Shown: one piece after another, positions 25,283 to 32,399 of the stretch
Layout: each line of letters opens with the position of its first letter
Position numbering within the stretch: position 1 is the stretch's first letter
DNA from: an uncultured Clostridium sp.
GTDB lineage: Bacteria > Bacillota_I > Bacilli_A > RF39 > UBA660
DNA: 64,000 nt
Assembly: GCA_905193755.1 (NCBI GenBank)
Contig: CAJJPX010000003.1
Span: 35,155 to 99,154, forward strand
Direction of reading: 5' to 3'
Program-made: the position numbers and the translations under genes
Notes under the pieces: model-generated
Told to the model about the DNA's origin: nothing
The model's database searches: none
The model's input: only the letters and a program-made list of their open reading frames with translations

Positions 25283-25873
25283 ATGAAAAGAAAAATAAGT
25301 ATATTCCTTATAATAATTGTTGCAGTTGTAGGTACAATACTTATTTATAAACATTTTGATAAGAAAGTTATTGATAATAAAAGTGTTACTAAATTTTCGG
25401 ATGAATATACTTTAGTAGATAAGGATAACGTATTTGTGTATTCGAATATAGATGAAATAGCAAATATGATTGAGAATGGTACTGGTATTATATTTATTGC
25501 TTATCCAGAGTGTCCATGGTGTCAAAGGTATGCTATGTATTTAAATGAAGTTGCTAAAGAAAATAACATCAAAGAAATATATTATTTAAATATTAAACAT
25601 GATAGACAAATTAATTCTAGTAAATACTCTAAGATAGTGAGACTACTTGAAAATTATTTATATTCAGATGATACTGGTAAAGCTAAAATATTTGTTCCTG
25701 ATCTTATATTTGTAAAGAATGGTAAAATAATAGCTAATGATAATGAAACTGCTATTACTATGGCAAGTATGGATATTGAAACTTATTGGACTGAAGAAGT
25801 AATAATGGAATTTAAAGATAAAATAACAAATTATATAAGAGAATATGACACAACATGTTCTATTTGCAATTAG
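25283..25873 (+). CDS. Membrane-anchored thioredoxin-like protein
   Basis: 196 residues: one N-terminal membrane segment (about 4-24), then a thioredoxin-like fold with the redox pair CPWC near residue 78 ('IFIAYPECPWCQRYAMYL' region). The domain should lie outside the membrane. A third and fourth cysteine form a C-terminal CSIC just before the stop. The setting is like bacteriocin-transport accessory or TlpA-type proteins; partner unknown. SD AAGGAAGTG precedes the ATG. Followed after 12 bases by the EIIB-like gene, so the two form a small operon. Confidence 0.85.
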   Translation: MKRKISIFLIIIVAVVGTILIYKHFDKKVIDNKSVTKFSDEYTLVDKDNVFVYSNIDEIANMIENGTGIIFIAYPECPWCQRYAMYLNEVAKENNIKEIYYLNIKHDRQINSSKYSKIVRLLENYLYSDDTGKAKIFVPDLIFVKNGKIIANDNETAITMASMDIETYWTEEVIMEFKDKITNYIREYDTTCSICN

Positions 25874-25885
25874 GAGGAAGATAAA

Positions 25886-26197
25886 ATGTATTGGCAATAT
25901 ATAGTTATAATATTAGTGTTATTATTAATATCACTTGTAATTATTAAGATGAGAAGAAAGGATTTCCATGTTGAAATAAATAAACTTATTCAATATTTAG
26001 GTGGTAAAGATAACATACTTGATGCTCAAATAAATCTATCAAGACTTAAGGTTACGTTAAAAGATGTTACTTTAGTTAATAAAGAAGGAATTCAAAAATT
26101 AGGAGCTAAAGGTATAGTTGAAATAGATAATGAACTTAAGATTATACTTGGTCCTAACTCAAAACAATTAAAAAAATACATGGCTGATTTAAAGTAG
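25886..26197 (+). CDS. EIIB-like (PTS glucose-type) domain protein lacking the active cysteine
   Basis: 103 residues: a single N-terminal membrane segment (about 3-21) followed by a domain with the layout of glucose-family PTS EIIB ('NILDAQINLSRLKVTLKD', 'IQKLGAKGIVEIDNELKIILGPN'). In true EIIB the motif is D-x-C-x-T-R-L; here Asn replaces the phosphorylated cysteine (QINLSRL). It therefore cannot pass phosphate in the usual way. A membrane-tethered, non-catalytic EIIB-like domain could act as a scaffold or sensor; this is inference. Ends in a strong terminator. Confidence 0.8.
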   Translation: MYWQYIVIILVLLLISLVIIKMRRKDFHVEINKLIQYLGGKDNILDAQINLSRLKVTLKDVTLVNKEGIQKLGAKGIVEIDNELKIILGPNSKQLKKYMADLK

Positions 26198-26212
26198 TAA
26201 TTTTACTACTTT
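26191..26212 (+). terminator. Terminator of the thioredoxin-EIIB operon
   Basis: Stem AAAGTAGTAA / TTACTACTTT (two-base loop) then a T-run. It encloses the stop codon. Confidence 0.8.
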
Positions 26213-26255
26213 TTTTATATATTAAAGACACTAATACTAGTGCCTTTAATAATTA

Positions 26256-26915
26256 TTATTTTTTTAGTTTTAACATTGTTTGTTCTTTTTGAGCTCTATC
26301 CATACCTCTTTTACATTCTTCTTTATATATATCCATTAATTCTCTTATCAATGGATATATTTCTTGTTTTTCTCTATCAGATACATAATCAAAGTTACCA
26401 ATCATTATGTCATATACTAGTTGTTCAGTGTCTTCTCTTAGAATTCGATCTACGGTTTTTCCAGTTAACCTTTTTACCATTTTTGTAAGTGTTACTTGGT
26501 ATTTTTCCCATCCTTTTACTATTTCAAATTGATCTAATAATGGATAACATTTACCTTTTACTTCACTAGGTATTAGGTTTACTCCTCCACTTGGTCTATT
26601 TTCTAATGAGTATGGGCATCCTCTTTCAGTTAGTACTGAACAACAACTTTTCATTGATATTAAATCTACTATTCCTCTATTTTTGTTTCTAACTCTTAAA
26701 TAAAGATAAGGTACTATATATTTAGTTCCATTCTTAGTTCTTTTTATATCTATCGCTGCTACAATTGATGTTTTACCTTCTTTTAAGATTTCTTCTAAAG
26801 CCTTTATACTTAAATCTTGAAAGTCATTTGTACTATAATCACATCCACATTTTTTACAGCATTCGCCTTTACATTTCTTACATATTTCTTTATTTTCATA
26901 TTTATTATTTTCCAT
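26256..26915 (-). CDS. YkgJ-like cysteine cluster protein
   Basis: About 219 residues. Twelve or more cysteines, with 'CKKCKGECCKKCGC' at the N-terminus (residues 10-23), then 'SCCSV', 'RGCPYSLENRPSGG' and 'GKCYPLL': the pattern of zinc/iron-chelating cluster proteins (YkgJ group). The ATG at 26913-26915 follows GAGGGG by six bases; an upstream ATG in the promoter is not favoured. A TATAAT lies upstream. No enzymatic motif is recognised; metal binding is inferred from the clusters. Confidence 0.75.
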   Translation of the reverse strand: MENNKYENKEICKKCKGECCKKCGCDYSTNDFQDLSIKALEEILKEGKTSIVAAIDIKRTKNGTKYIVPYLYLRVRNKNRGIVDLISMKSCCSVLTERGCPYSLENRPSGGVNLIPSEVKGKCYPLLDQFEIVKGWEKYQVTLTKMVKRLTGKTVDRILREDTEQLVYDIMIGNFDYVSDREKQEIYPLIRELMDIYKEECKRGMDRAQKEQTMLKLKK

Positions 26916-26962
26916 ACTTGCCCCTCTTTGAGGGTATATTATACTATATTTATGTTTTTTTA

Positions 26963-27121
26963 TCAATAATAAGGATAGTATCCATATGGATTTTGATAAT
27001 AAACTGGTCTTGGTCTATAAGGATTAAATGTGCCTACTGCGACACCTCCTGTTAAAGCTCCTAAAAGAAATGGTGCTGCAAAACCAAATCTATCTTTTCC
27101 ATACTTAAAGTTTCCGTACAT
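26963..27121 (-). CDS. Small Gly/Tyr-rich protein
   Basis: 52-residue protein: start 'MYGNFKYGKDRFGFAAPFLLG', one Gly-rich hydrophobic segment (about 13-27), then 'NPYRPRPVYYQNPYGYYPYY' and a TGA stop. GAGGTGAGT precedes the ATG. Short Firmicute proteins of this form (hydrophobic Gly-rich segment plus Tyr/Pro tail) occur in spore-coat or surface contexts, and the tail is compositionally like these. Function unknown. Confidence 0.7.
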   Translation of the reverse strand: MYGNFKYGKDRFGFAAPFLLGALTGGVAVGTFNPYRPRPVYYQNPYGYYPYY

Positions 27122-27148
27122 ATACTCACCTCTAATTTATACTATGAA

Positions 27149-27174
27149 AAAAGCACATTTAAGATTGTGCTTTT
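27149..27174 (-). terminator. Terminator of the degenerate metallophosphoesterase gene
   Basis: Stem AAAAGCAC / GTGCTTTT with a ten-base loop, followed by TTCATAG on the minus strand. Confidence 0.7.
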
Positions 27175-28034
27175 AAACGATATAAGTTGAATGATGGTTT
27201 ATTAAATATTCTATATGGATACTTATTAGTGCCTATTCCACTTGATATATATATTTCAGTAATACCTTTTGAATAATGTTCTTGATAGTATTTATCTCCC
27301 AAATCATCTAAGAAAACCCCACCATAATATGGAACTACTACACTACCATTTAATGAGTGTCCACCTAATACTAAATCTACTTCGTATATAGTATCATCTA
27401 ATAATTTTATAGTTTTACCATCATGAGCTAAAACTATTATATATTTTCTTTTTTCATCTTCTTTATAAAAATTAAATGCTTCTTCAAATTTAACTTCTTC
27501 TTTTGAGGAACTAGGAAGTCCGACTATGAATAGAGAATCATTGTTCTTATAAAATACTTCATCATAACTATTATTTAGTATATTAAATTTACTTTTTTCT
27601 ATTATAGTTTTATAGTCTTCAAAGTTATAATCTGCATCTCCGTATATTGCGTATTTACCAATATTTGCATTTATGTTTGTTAATTGTTCTTCTAAAAACT
27701 CTATATCATCATTACTATATTTTTTATTTTTATTTACTAAATCACCTGTGAATACTACTATATCTGGTTTTAATTCATTTATTCTTGAGACTAGATTTTT
27801 AATATCTTCTTTGTTTGTTGTTGATTTATAAAGCAAATCACTAAAGTGTACTATCTTTATACCACTAAAGTTGCTAGTTAATATATTGCTTTCTATTTTA
27901 TATTCTTTTACTATTAAGCCTTTTATTCCCACATATTTAGCGTATATAAATAATAGTGCTATTAGTAAAATTATAAAGAATATTATACTTATTAGTTTTC
28001 CTTTATGTGACTTTTTTACTTCTTCTTGTGCCAT
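27159..28034 (-). CDS. Metallophosphoesterase-fold protein with degenerate active site
   Basis: About 291 residues: one N-terminal membrane anchor and a calcineurin-like phosphoesterase fold. The family needs DxH, GDxxD/N, GNHE/D, a lone His and GHxH. Here they read SDLLY (no His), TGDLVN (intact), YGDADY (no Asn-His), AHDG (intact) and GGHSLNG (second His lost). Several metal ligands are gone, unlike the intact paralogue at 44403. The fold is clear ('PDIVVFTGDL', 'VDLVLGGHS', 'ISSGIGTNKYPYRIFN') so it is probably a non-catalytic relative. The start at 28034 follows GGGAG; it begins two bases after the protease stop. Confidence 0.85.
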   Translation of the reverse strand: MAQEEVKKSHKGKLISIIFFIILLIALLFIYAKYVGIKGLIVKEYKIESNILTSNFSGIKIVHFSDLLYKSTTNKEDIKNLVSRINELKPDIVVFTGDLVNKNKKYSNDDIEFLEEQLTNINANIGKYAIYGDADYNFEDYKTIIEKSKFNILNNSYDEVFYKNNDSLFIVGLPSSSKEEVKFEEAFNFYKEDEKRKYIIVLAHDGKTIKLLDDTIYEVDLVLGGHSLNGSVVVPYYGGVFLDDLGDKYYQEHYSKGITEIYISSGIGTNKYPYRIFNKPSFNLYRLKAQS

Positions 28035-28035
28035 T

Positions 28036-28728
28036 TTAAATAGCTCCCATATTGTATACAAGAAGTAATAAAACTCCGGTCATTGTGTTATGGAACATAT
28101 GCATCATTACACTTGTGAATGTTGTTTTTGTTTCTCTATCCATTAATGCAAAAACAAATCCTAGTGAACCATATGGAAGTAAATAAAGTAAATTAATAAG
28201 CTTAAACTCTCCAGCTACTAAGTGACATACAGCGAATATTAAACCACATGATAATGCATAAATCCATTTGTTTTTGATTAATGGGTCAATACTTTTTCTA
28301 AATGTAAATTCTTCGCTAAGTGGTGCTATTATAGATATGTTTATCATAGTAAAAACTGGCATTTTAAATAACATATCTCTTACTAAGCTTTCATTAGTAG
28401 AAACATCTTTTATTATGATTGATATAAATAAATTAAATACAACCATAGCAATTAACCCAGCTATATAATATTTAAAACCTATTTTAAAATTATTCTTAAA
28501 TCCTTTTGTAAACGTTTTAAATTCTTTATCTAAGTCTTTTTTATACATTAAATATAATAATAATATAAAAGTAAAATTTCCTAGTAGTGTAGCTATTTGT
28601 GTATTTTTAACAAGCCCTAGAAAGATCTCACTAAATAAAGATGGAAGTACAAATGTTCCAATAAATGCAACTAAAAAGAATAATATATTTATATAAAATG
28701 GTCTTTCTTTAGAATATTTAAATTTCAT
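28036..28728 (-). CDS. CPBP family intramembrane glutamic protease
   Basis: 230 residues, six to eight membrane segments. The CAAX/CPBP motifs are all present: EEFTFR (EExxxR, near residue 140), FAVCH (FxxxH, near 172) and a late HN pair (HMFHNTM). These enzymes cleave prenylated proteins in eukaryotes; in Firmicutes they serve bacteriocin immunity and membrane-protein processing. Substrate not readable. The next gene, a degenerate phosphoesterase, starts two bases after its stop, so they share a transcript. Confidence 0.92.
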   Translation of the reverse strand: MKFKYSKERPFYINILFFLVAFIGTFVLPSLFSEIFLGLVKNTQIATLLGNFTFILLLYLMYKKDLDKEFKTFTKGFKNNFKIGFKYYIAGLIAMVVFNLFISIIIKDVSTNESLVRDMLFKMPVFTMINISIIAPLSEEFTFRKSIDPLIKNKWIYALSCGLIFAVCHLVAGEFKLINLLYLLPYGSLGFVFALMDRETKTTFTSVMMHMFHNTMTGVLLLLVYNMGAI

Positions 28729-28771
28729 TTTATCACTTACCTTCTATTTAATAGTATACCATAAATGATAA

Positions 28772-29341
28772 TTATTTACTATTACTATTATATTTTCTTA
28801 ATATTAATTCACTAGCTTTTTCTTGATTGCTTTTTACTGAAACTGTAAAAAACTCTTTTTGAATATTATAGTATTTTCCCCATAATCTATATCCTTTTAG
28901 ATATATAATCTTATGTGTTGATTCAAATTCTATGCATTTACTTATTGGTATAGTTATTTGAGTATCTTGTTCTAAATCTTGAAATATCCTGTATTCTGCT
29001 TTTGGATCTAAATAATCAACTCTTATATCACTGCTTCCGTGTTCAATATCAGTTTCATATGAACTTTTATATGTACCTAAGTATGCATATATTTTGTTAG
29101 TATCATTTTCATTTATATTACGTAAGTGTTTATAATATACTTTTGTCACTAAAGTATCTTCATCAGTTTCAAGATGTTCTTTTATTCTTATTTCTTTCAC
29201 TCCTCTTAGTCTTAAATATTCTCTTACTTTGATATCTTGTTCTAATTCTTGTATTCTTCTACTTTTTCTATTAATTTCTTCGTTTTTTCTTTTTAATTCT
29301 TTTACTTCTCTTCTTATTTCATTTAAAGTTTCTTCTTTCAT
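28772..29341 (-). CDS. Hypothetical protein with N-terminal coiled coil
   Basis: 189 residues from the ATG at 29339-29341 (a GTG six bases earlier is also possible; GAGGT lies at SD distance from the ATG). Residues 5-40 are a heptad-like Glu/Lys/Arg coiled coil ('LNEIRREVKELKRKNEEINR'), followed by a mixed alpha/beta region with no motif I recognise. No signal peptide. It lies between tyrS and the CPBP gene with 42 bases to tyrS, whose terminator closes the tyrS transcript, so it has its own promoter or read-through. Confidence 0.6.
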   Translation of the reverse strand: MKEETLNEIRREVKELKRKNEEINRKSRRIQELEQDIKVREYLRLRGVKEIRIKEHLETDEDTLVTKVYYKHLRNINENDTNKIYAYLGTYKSSYETDIEHGSSDIRVDYLDPKAEYRIFQDLEQDTQITIPISKCIEFESTHKIIYLKGYRLWGKYYNIQKEFFTVSVKSNQEKASELILRKYNSNSK

Positions 29342-29374
29342 ATACACCTCTATTTAATATTTTTTGATAAAGAA

Positions 29375-29404
29375 AAAGCTAACTTAAGCATTTAAGTTAA
29401 CTTT
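29375..29404 (-). terminator. Terminator of tyrS
   Basis: Long stem AAAGTTAACTTAA / TTAAGTTAGCTTT (one mismatch, loop ATGC) followed by TTCTTTATC; overlaps the tyrS stop codon. Confidence 0.8.
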
Positions 29405-30586
29405 TATATGCGTTTTTTTACCTTTTCCGATCACTAGATCTTTGATTTCTTCTTTCTTAAACATTCTTGTTTCATCAGTTTCTTTTGCAGAATTAAAACT
29501 AATACCGTTTCCTTGTACTAGTCTTCTTGCTTCACTTTTTGATGGAGCAATTCCTGATTTAACCAATAAATCTAAAATATTTATTTCATCTTCTACATCG
29601 ATTAGTACTTCTTCCATACCTTCTTCAGAATATCCTTTAGTAAATAATTCTTCACTTGTATTTCTTGCTTTAATAGCTTCTTCTTCTCCATGTAAATCTT
29701 TTACTACTTCGAATGCTAAAGTTTTTTGAGCAAGTCTCTTTTCAGGTTCATTTTTAACACTTTCTTCAAGTTTATCTATTTCTTCTTTACTTAGGAATGT
29801 AAATACTTTTAAGTATTCTACTACTTTAGAATCTTCTGAATTAATTAAGTATTGATAAATTTTATATGGACTTGTTTTTTCTTTATCTAGCCATAAAGCA
29901 TTTCCTTCACTTTTACCAAATTTTTTACCTGTACTATCAAGTATTAATGGCATAGTGAATCCGTATGCTTCTTTTCCTTCTATTTTACGAATTAATTCTA
30001 TACCTGTTGTGATATTACCCCATTGATCAGAACCTGCTGCTTGAAGAACACAATTTTTTTCATTAAATAAATGTAGAAAATCAAATCCTTGAAGTAATGT
30101 ATATGAGAATTCAGCATATGTAATACCAGTATCAAGTCTTCTTGCAATAATATCTTTATTAAGCATGTAATTAACATTAATATATTTACCGATATCTCTT
30201 AGGAAATCTAAGAATGTTACATCTTTAGTCCAGTCATAGTTATTTACTACTTCTGCTTTTCCATCTAATAATTTAATTACTTGACGTTTTATGCCTTCTA
30301 AGTTCTTTTCAACTGTTTCTTTTGAAATCATTTGTCTTTCAGTAGTAGGTCTTGGATCTCCAATAAGTCCTGTTGCTCCACCTACTAATATAATTGGGTG
30401 ATGTCCATGTAGTGCTAAACGTTTAGCTGTTACAAATGATGCATAGTGACCAATATGTAGTGAGTCTGCTGATGGATCCGTTCCTAAATAGAATGTTAAT
30501 TTTTCATTATTTAGTTTATCCTTTAAATCAGGACTGCTTATATCTTTTACTACGCCTCTCCATTCTAATTCTTCAAAAAATGTCAT
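29384..30586 (-). CDS. tyrS: Tyrosyl-tRNA synthetase
   Basis: Class I synthetase for tRNA-Tyr. From the ATG at 30584-30586 the protein is 400 residues. Class I signature 'DPSADSLHIGHY' (HIGH, near residue 40), Tyr-binding region, 'KFGKSEGNAL' (KMSKS variant KFGKS, about residue 232), and a C-terminal S4 RNA-binding domain ('VKSGIAPSKSEARRLVQGNG' region). The in-frame extension upstream to 30634 overlaps dut and lacks an SD; AAGGAGGG before 30586 decides the start. Downstream of dut by one base, both under the Tyr T-box. Confidence 0.97.
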   Translation of the reverse strand: MTFFEELEWRGVVKDISSPDLKDKLNNEKLTFYLGTDPSADSLHIGHYASFVTAKRLALHGHHPIILVGGATGLIGDPRPTTERQMISKETVEKNLEGIKRQVIKLLDGKAEVVNNYDWTKDVTFLDFLRDIGKYINVNYMLNKDIIARRLDTGITYAEFSYTLLQGFDFLHLFNEKNCVLQAAGSDQWGNITTGIELIRKIEGKEAYGFTMPLILDSTGKKFGKSEGNALWLDKEKTSPYKIYQYLINSEDSKVVEYLKVFTFLSKEEIDKLEESVKNEPEKRLAQKTLAFEVVKDLHGEEEAIKARNTSEELFTKGYSEEGMEEVLIDVEDEINILDLLVKSGIAPSKSEARRLVQGNGISFNSAKETDETRMFKKEEIKDLVIGKGKKTHIKVNLNA

Positions 30587-30587
30587 A

Positions 30588-31073
30588 TTATTTTCCCTCC
30601 TTATTAGTGGAACCAATTCCACCTTTTCTCTCATTTTTTATTTCTTCTTCGTCATCTACTGTTAAATATTTCATGAATACACCTTGAGCTATTCTATCTC
30701 CTATTTTAACTTCGAAATCCTTATTTCCATGATTAATTAGTTTTACTTTAAAGTGACCTTCATTATCTTCATTATTATAGAAATCACTATCTATTACTCC
30801 TACACTATTTGAAAGTGATACATCGTATTTATATCCCATACTACTTCTACTATAAAGATATAACACTTCATCATCATTCATTGATACCTTAAGTCCAGTT
30901 GTAAAAGCTTTAGATTCACCAGGTTTTAAAGTATATTCTTCTAAACTTCTAATATCATATCCAGCACTTTTCTTAGTACTTCTTGTAGGCAATAAATAGC
31001 TTTCATATAGTTCTTTATCATCTTTAATATCTTTTTTAAATTGTTCAAAACTTATTTTCTCAAACTTTCTCAT
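30588..31073 (-). CDS. dut: dUTP diphosphatase
   Basis: Hydrolyses dUTP to dUMP, keeping uracil out of DNA. About 161 residues from the ATG at 31071-31073, preceded by GGAGG. Trimeric dUTPase motifs: 'KSAGYDIRSLEEYTLKPGES' (motif 1), 'YLYSRSSMGYKY' (motif 2, SRSSMG), 'GVIDSDFYNNED' (motif 3, VID.D), 'GDRIAQGVF' (motif 4) and 'RKGGIGSTNK' (motif 5, GxGSTG-like). All present. Placed between the T-box and tyrS, one base before tyrS: unusual for a nucleotide-pool enzyme. Confidence 0.93.
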   Translation of the reverse strand: MRKFEKISFEQFKKDIKDDKELYESYLLPTRSTKKSAGYDIRSLEEYTLKPGESKAFTTGLKVSMNDDEVLYLYSRSSMGYKYDVSLSNSVGVIDSDFYNNEDNEGHFKVKLINHGNKDFEVKIGDRIAQGVFMKYLTVDDEEEIKNERKGGIGSTNKEGK

Positions 31074-31086
31074 AACTTTCCTCCAA

Positions 31087-31285
31087 TAAAAAAGGCACCA
31101 ATTAAAGGACGAATTTCTCCGTGGTACCACCTTATTTCATAGTTAAACTATCTTAAAGATTATAAAGCATCACCTTTAAACTCAAAAATATGTAACTTCT
31201 TTATTAAAGATATGTTAGTTTCCATCAACCACTAACTCTCTATAAATAATCTTTATAAATACTATTATTTCGTCTTCGCTTAATG
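31087..31285 (-). promoter_or_regulatory. T-box riboswitch leader of dut-tyrS (Tyr specifier)
   Basis: Minus-strand leader with Stem I elements AGAGAG and GGTTGATGGAAAC (about 31218-31245), a specifier TAC followed by A (GTTACATATTTTTG, about 31190-31203) for tyrosine, and the antiterminator core AAGGTGGTACCACGG (about 31119-31134). The terminator stem then uses the 3' side GGTGCCTTTTTT. Uncharged tRNA-Tyr should relieve termination of dut and tyrS. Confidence 0.9.
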
Positions 31286-31290
31286 AGTAA

Positions 31291-31319
31291 AGTATATATT
31301 ATTTTTTTAGGTTTGTCAA
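31291..31319 (-). promoter_or_regulatory. Promoter of the dut-tyrS T-box transcript
   Basis: Minus-strand TTGACA (31314-31319), 17-base spacer, TATACT (31291-31296). Confidence 0.8.
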
Positions 31320-31321
31320 TA

Positions 31322-31411
31322 TAAAAACTCCACCAAATGATAGAGTTAAACATATTCAACTGGGATTATTTATACTTCGCACCATCCGGGAGTGAGAACA
31401 TTTTCAAATGC
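31322..31411 (-). ncRNA. Candidate small non-coding RNA, class unknown
   Basis: A compact unit of about 90 nt between efp and the Tyr T-box. On the minus strand a promoter (TTAACT, 17 bases, TATATT at 31418-31446) precedes it and a strong terminator stem AACTCTATCA / TGGTGGAGTT plus TTTTTAT ends it. The interior contains GC-richer blocks (CACTCCCGGATGGTGCGAAG, AATCCCAGTTG) that stand out from the AT-rich gap. No ORF with an SD. I could not match it to 6S, SRP or a known riboswitch. Confidence 0.5.
31326..31347 (-). terminator. Terminator of the candidate small RNA
   Basis: Ten-pair stem AACTCTATCA / TGGTGGAGTT (two G-U pairs), minimal loop, then TTTTTAT on the minus strand. Confidence 0.75.
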
Positions 31412-31417
31412 ACCTAT

Positions 31418-31446
31418 AATATATCACATTAACCCATTTTAGTTAA
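31418..31446 (-). promoter_or_regulatory. Putative promoter of the candidate small RNA
   Basis: Minus-strand TTAACT (31441-31446), 17-base spacer, TATATT (31418-31423), start near GGTGC at 31411. The -35 is only a moderate match. Confidence 0.45.
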
Positions 31447-31503
31447 CTGATATCTATTAATAGTATATTCTTTCTTTTATAAAACTATACTTTTTCAAAA
31501 GAA

Positions 31504-31525
31504 AAAACTAAATTTCTTTAGTTTT
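31504..31525 (-). terminator. Terminator of rpmG-efp
   Basis: Stem AAAACTAAA / TTTAGTTTT with GAAA loop, followed by TTCTTTTG; begins at the efp stop codon. Confidence 0.75.
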
Positions 31526-32082
31526 TATCCTCTACTAAAATATTTACCATCACGAGTAGTTATAATTATTTCTTCTCCTTCTGAAATAAATAATGGAGCT
31601 TTTAAAGTATAACCAGTTTCGATAGTAACGTCTTTTTGTGCTGTGCTTGTTGTATTACCTTTAACAGCATCTGGAGCACTGATAACTTTGTATGATACTT
31701 TTTCAGGAAGTGTAATACCTACTACTTCTCCTTCAATTACCATAGATTCAACATTCATTCCTTCTTTTAAGAATTTAGCTTCATTTTCTACTAAACTTGC
31801 TGGTATTTCAATTTGATCATAAGTATTATTATCCATAAATACATAAGCATCTCCAGTAGAATATAAATATGAAAGTTGATTCTTTCTTACATCAGCTTTT
31901 TCCATTTTAATTCCAGCATTGAATGTAATTTCTTGAGTAGTACCTGCTCTTAAATTTTTAAGTTTTGTTTTAACAAAAGCACTACCTTTACCAGGTTTTA
32001 CATGTTGAAATTCAACAACTTGATAGATATTACCTTCATACTTGATAGTCATTCCGTTTTTAATATCATTAACATTGAACAT
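31525..32082 (-). CDS. efp: Elongation factor P
   Basis: Relieves ribosome stalling at polyproline stretches. 185 residues in three KOW/OB domains: 'DIKNGMTIKYEGNIYQVVEF' at the start, the modification-loop region 'KPGKGSAFVKTKLKNLRAG' with Lys at about residue 32, and the C-terminal 'DVTIETGYTLKAPLFISEGE' OB domain ending in 'TRDGKYFSRG'. Loop Lys modification enzymes are not in this window. SD is a weak GAAGG inside the end of rpmG; six bases separate the genes, so it is translated as an operon with L33. Confidence 0.97.
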   Translation of the reverse strand: MFNVNDIKNGMTIKYEGNIYQVVEFQHVKPGKGSAFVKTKLKNLRAGTTQEITFNAGIKMEKADVRKNQLSYLYSTGDAYVFMDNNTYDQIEIPASLVENEAKFLKEGMNVESMVIEGEVVGITLPEKVSYKVISAPDAVKGNTTSTAQKDVTIETGYTLKAPLFISEGEEIIITTRDGKYFSRG

Positions 32083-32088
32083 AATCTA

Positions 32089-32256
32089 CTACGCCTTCTT
32101 TTCTTTATGAGCAGTAGTCTTATTACATCTTGAACAGAATTTCTTAATTTCTAATTTACCATCAGTATTCTTTTTATTTTTACTAGTTAAATAGTTGATT
32201 TCTTTACAAACAGTACATTGTAGTGCGATACCTTCTCTATTTTCTTTCTTTGCCAT
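32089..32256 (-). CDS. rpmG: 50S ribosomal protein L33
   Basis: 55-residue zinc-type L33. CxxC pairs are 'CTVC' (residues 14-17) and 'CSRC' (about 41-44), so this is the zinc-binding (C+) form. Sequence 'NYLTSKNKKNTDGKLEIKKF' is typical. GGAGG precedes the ATG at 32254-32256. Too short for many gene finders; confirmed by reading the strand by eye. First gene of the rpmG-efp unit. Confidence 0.95.
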   Translation of the reverse strand: MAKKENREGIALQCTVCKEINYLTSKNKKNTDGKLEIKKFCSRCNKTTAHKEKKA

Positions 32257-32289
32257 TTGGACTTCTCCTCCTTTTTTTATACACTCAAG

Positions 32290-32318
32290 ATTATAACAAA
32301 TAAAAATGAAGTTGACAA
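32290..32318 (-). promoter_or_regulatory. Promoter of rpmG-efp
   Basis: Minus-strand TTGTCA (32313-32318), 17-base spacer, TATAAT (32290-32295). Confidence 0.8.
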
Positions 32319-32347
32319 GAGAAACTTATTAAATATTAAGCTAAGAC

Positions 32348-32376
32348 TTCAAAAAAGTGTTTTTTTGTGCTAAAAT
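32348..32376 (+). promoter_or_regulatory. Promoter of the SDR gene
   Basis: TTCAAA (32348-32353), 17-base spacer ending in TGC (extended -10), TAAAAT (32371-32376). GAGGT is the SD ahead of the ATG at 32400. Confidence 0.65.
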
Positions 32377-32399
32377 ATGCTCATTAAGCGAGGTAAATT

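Noticed and set aside
31322..31411. SRP RNA, 6S RNA or preQ1/fluoride riboswitch
   Set aside because: The SRP apical GGAAGGAGCAG core, 6S open-bubble pattern and riboswitch core sequences could not be found in the 90 nt.
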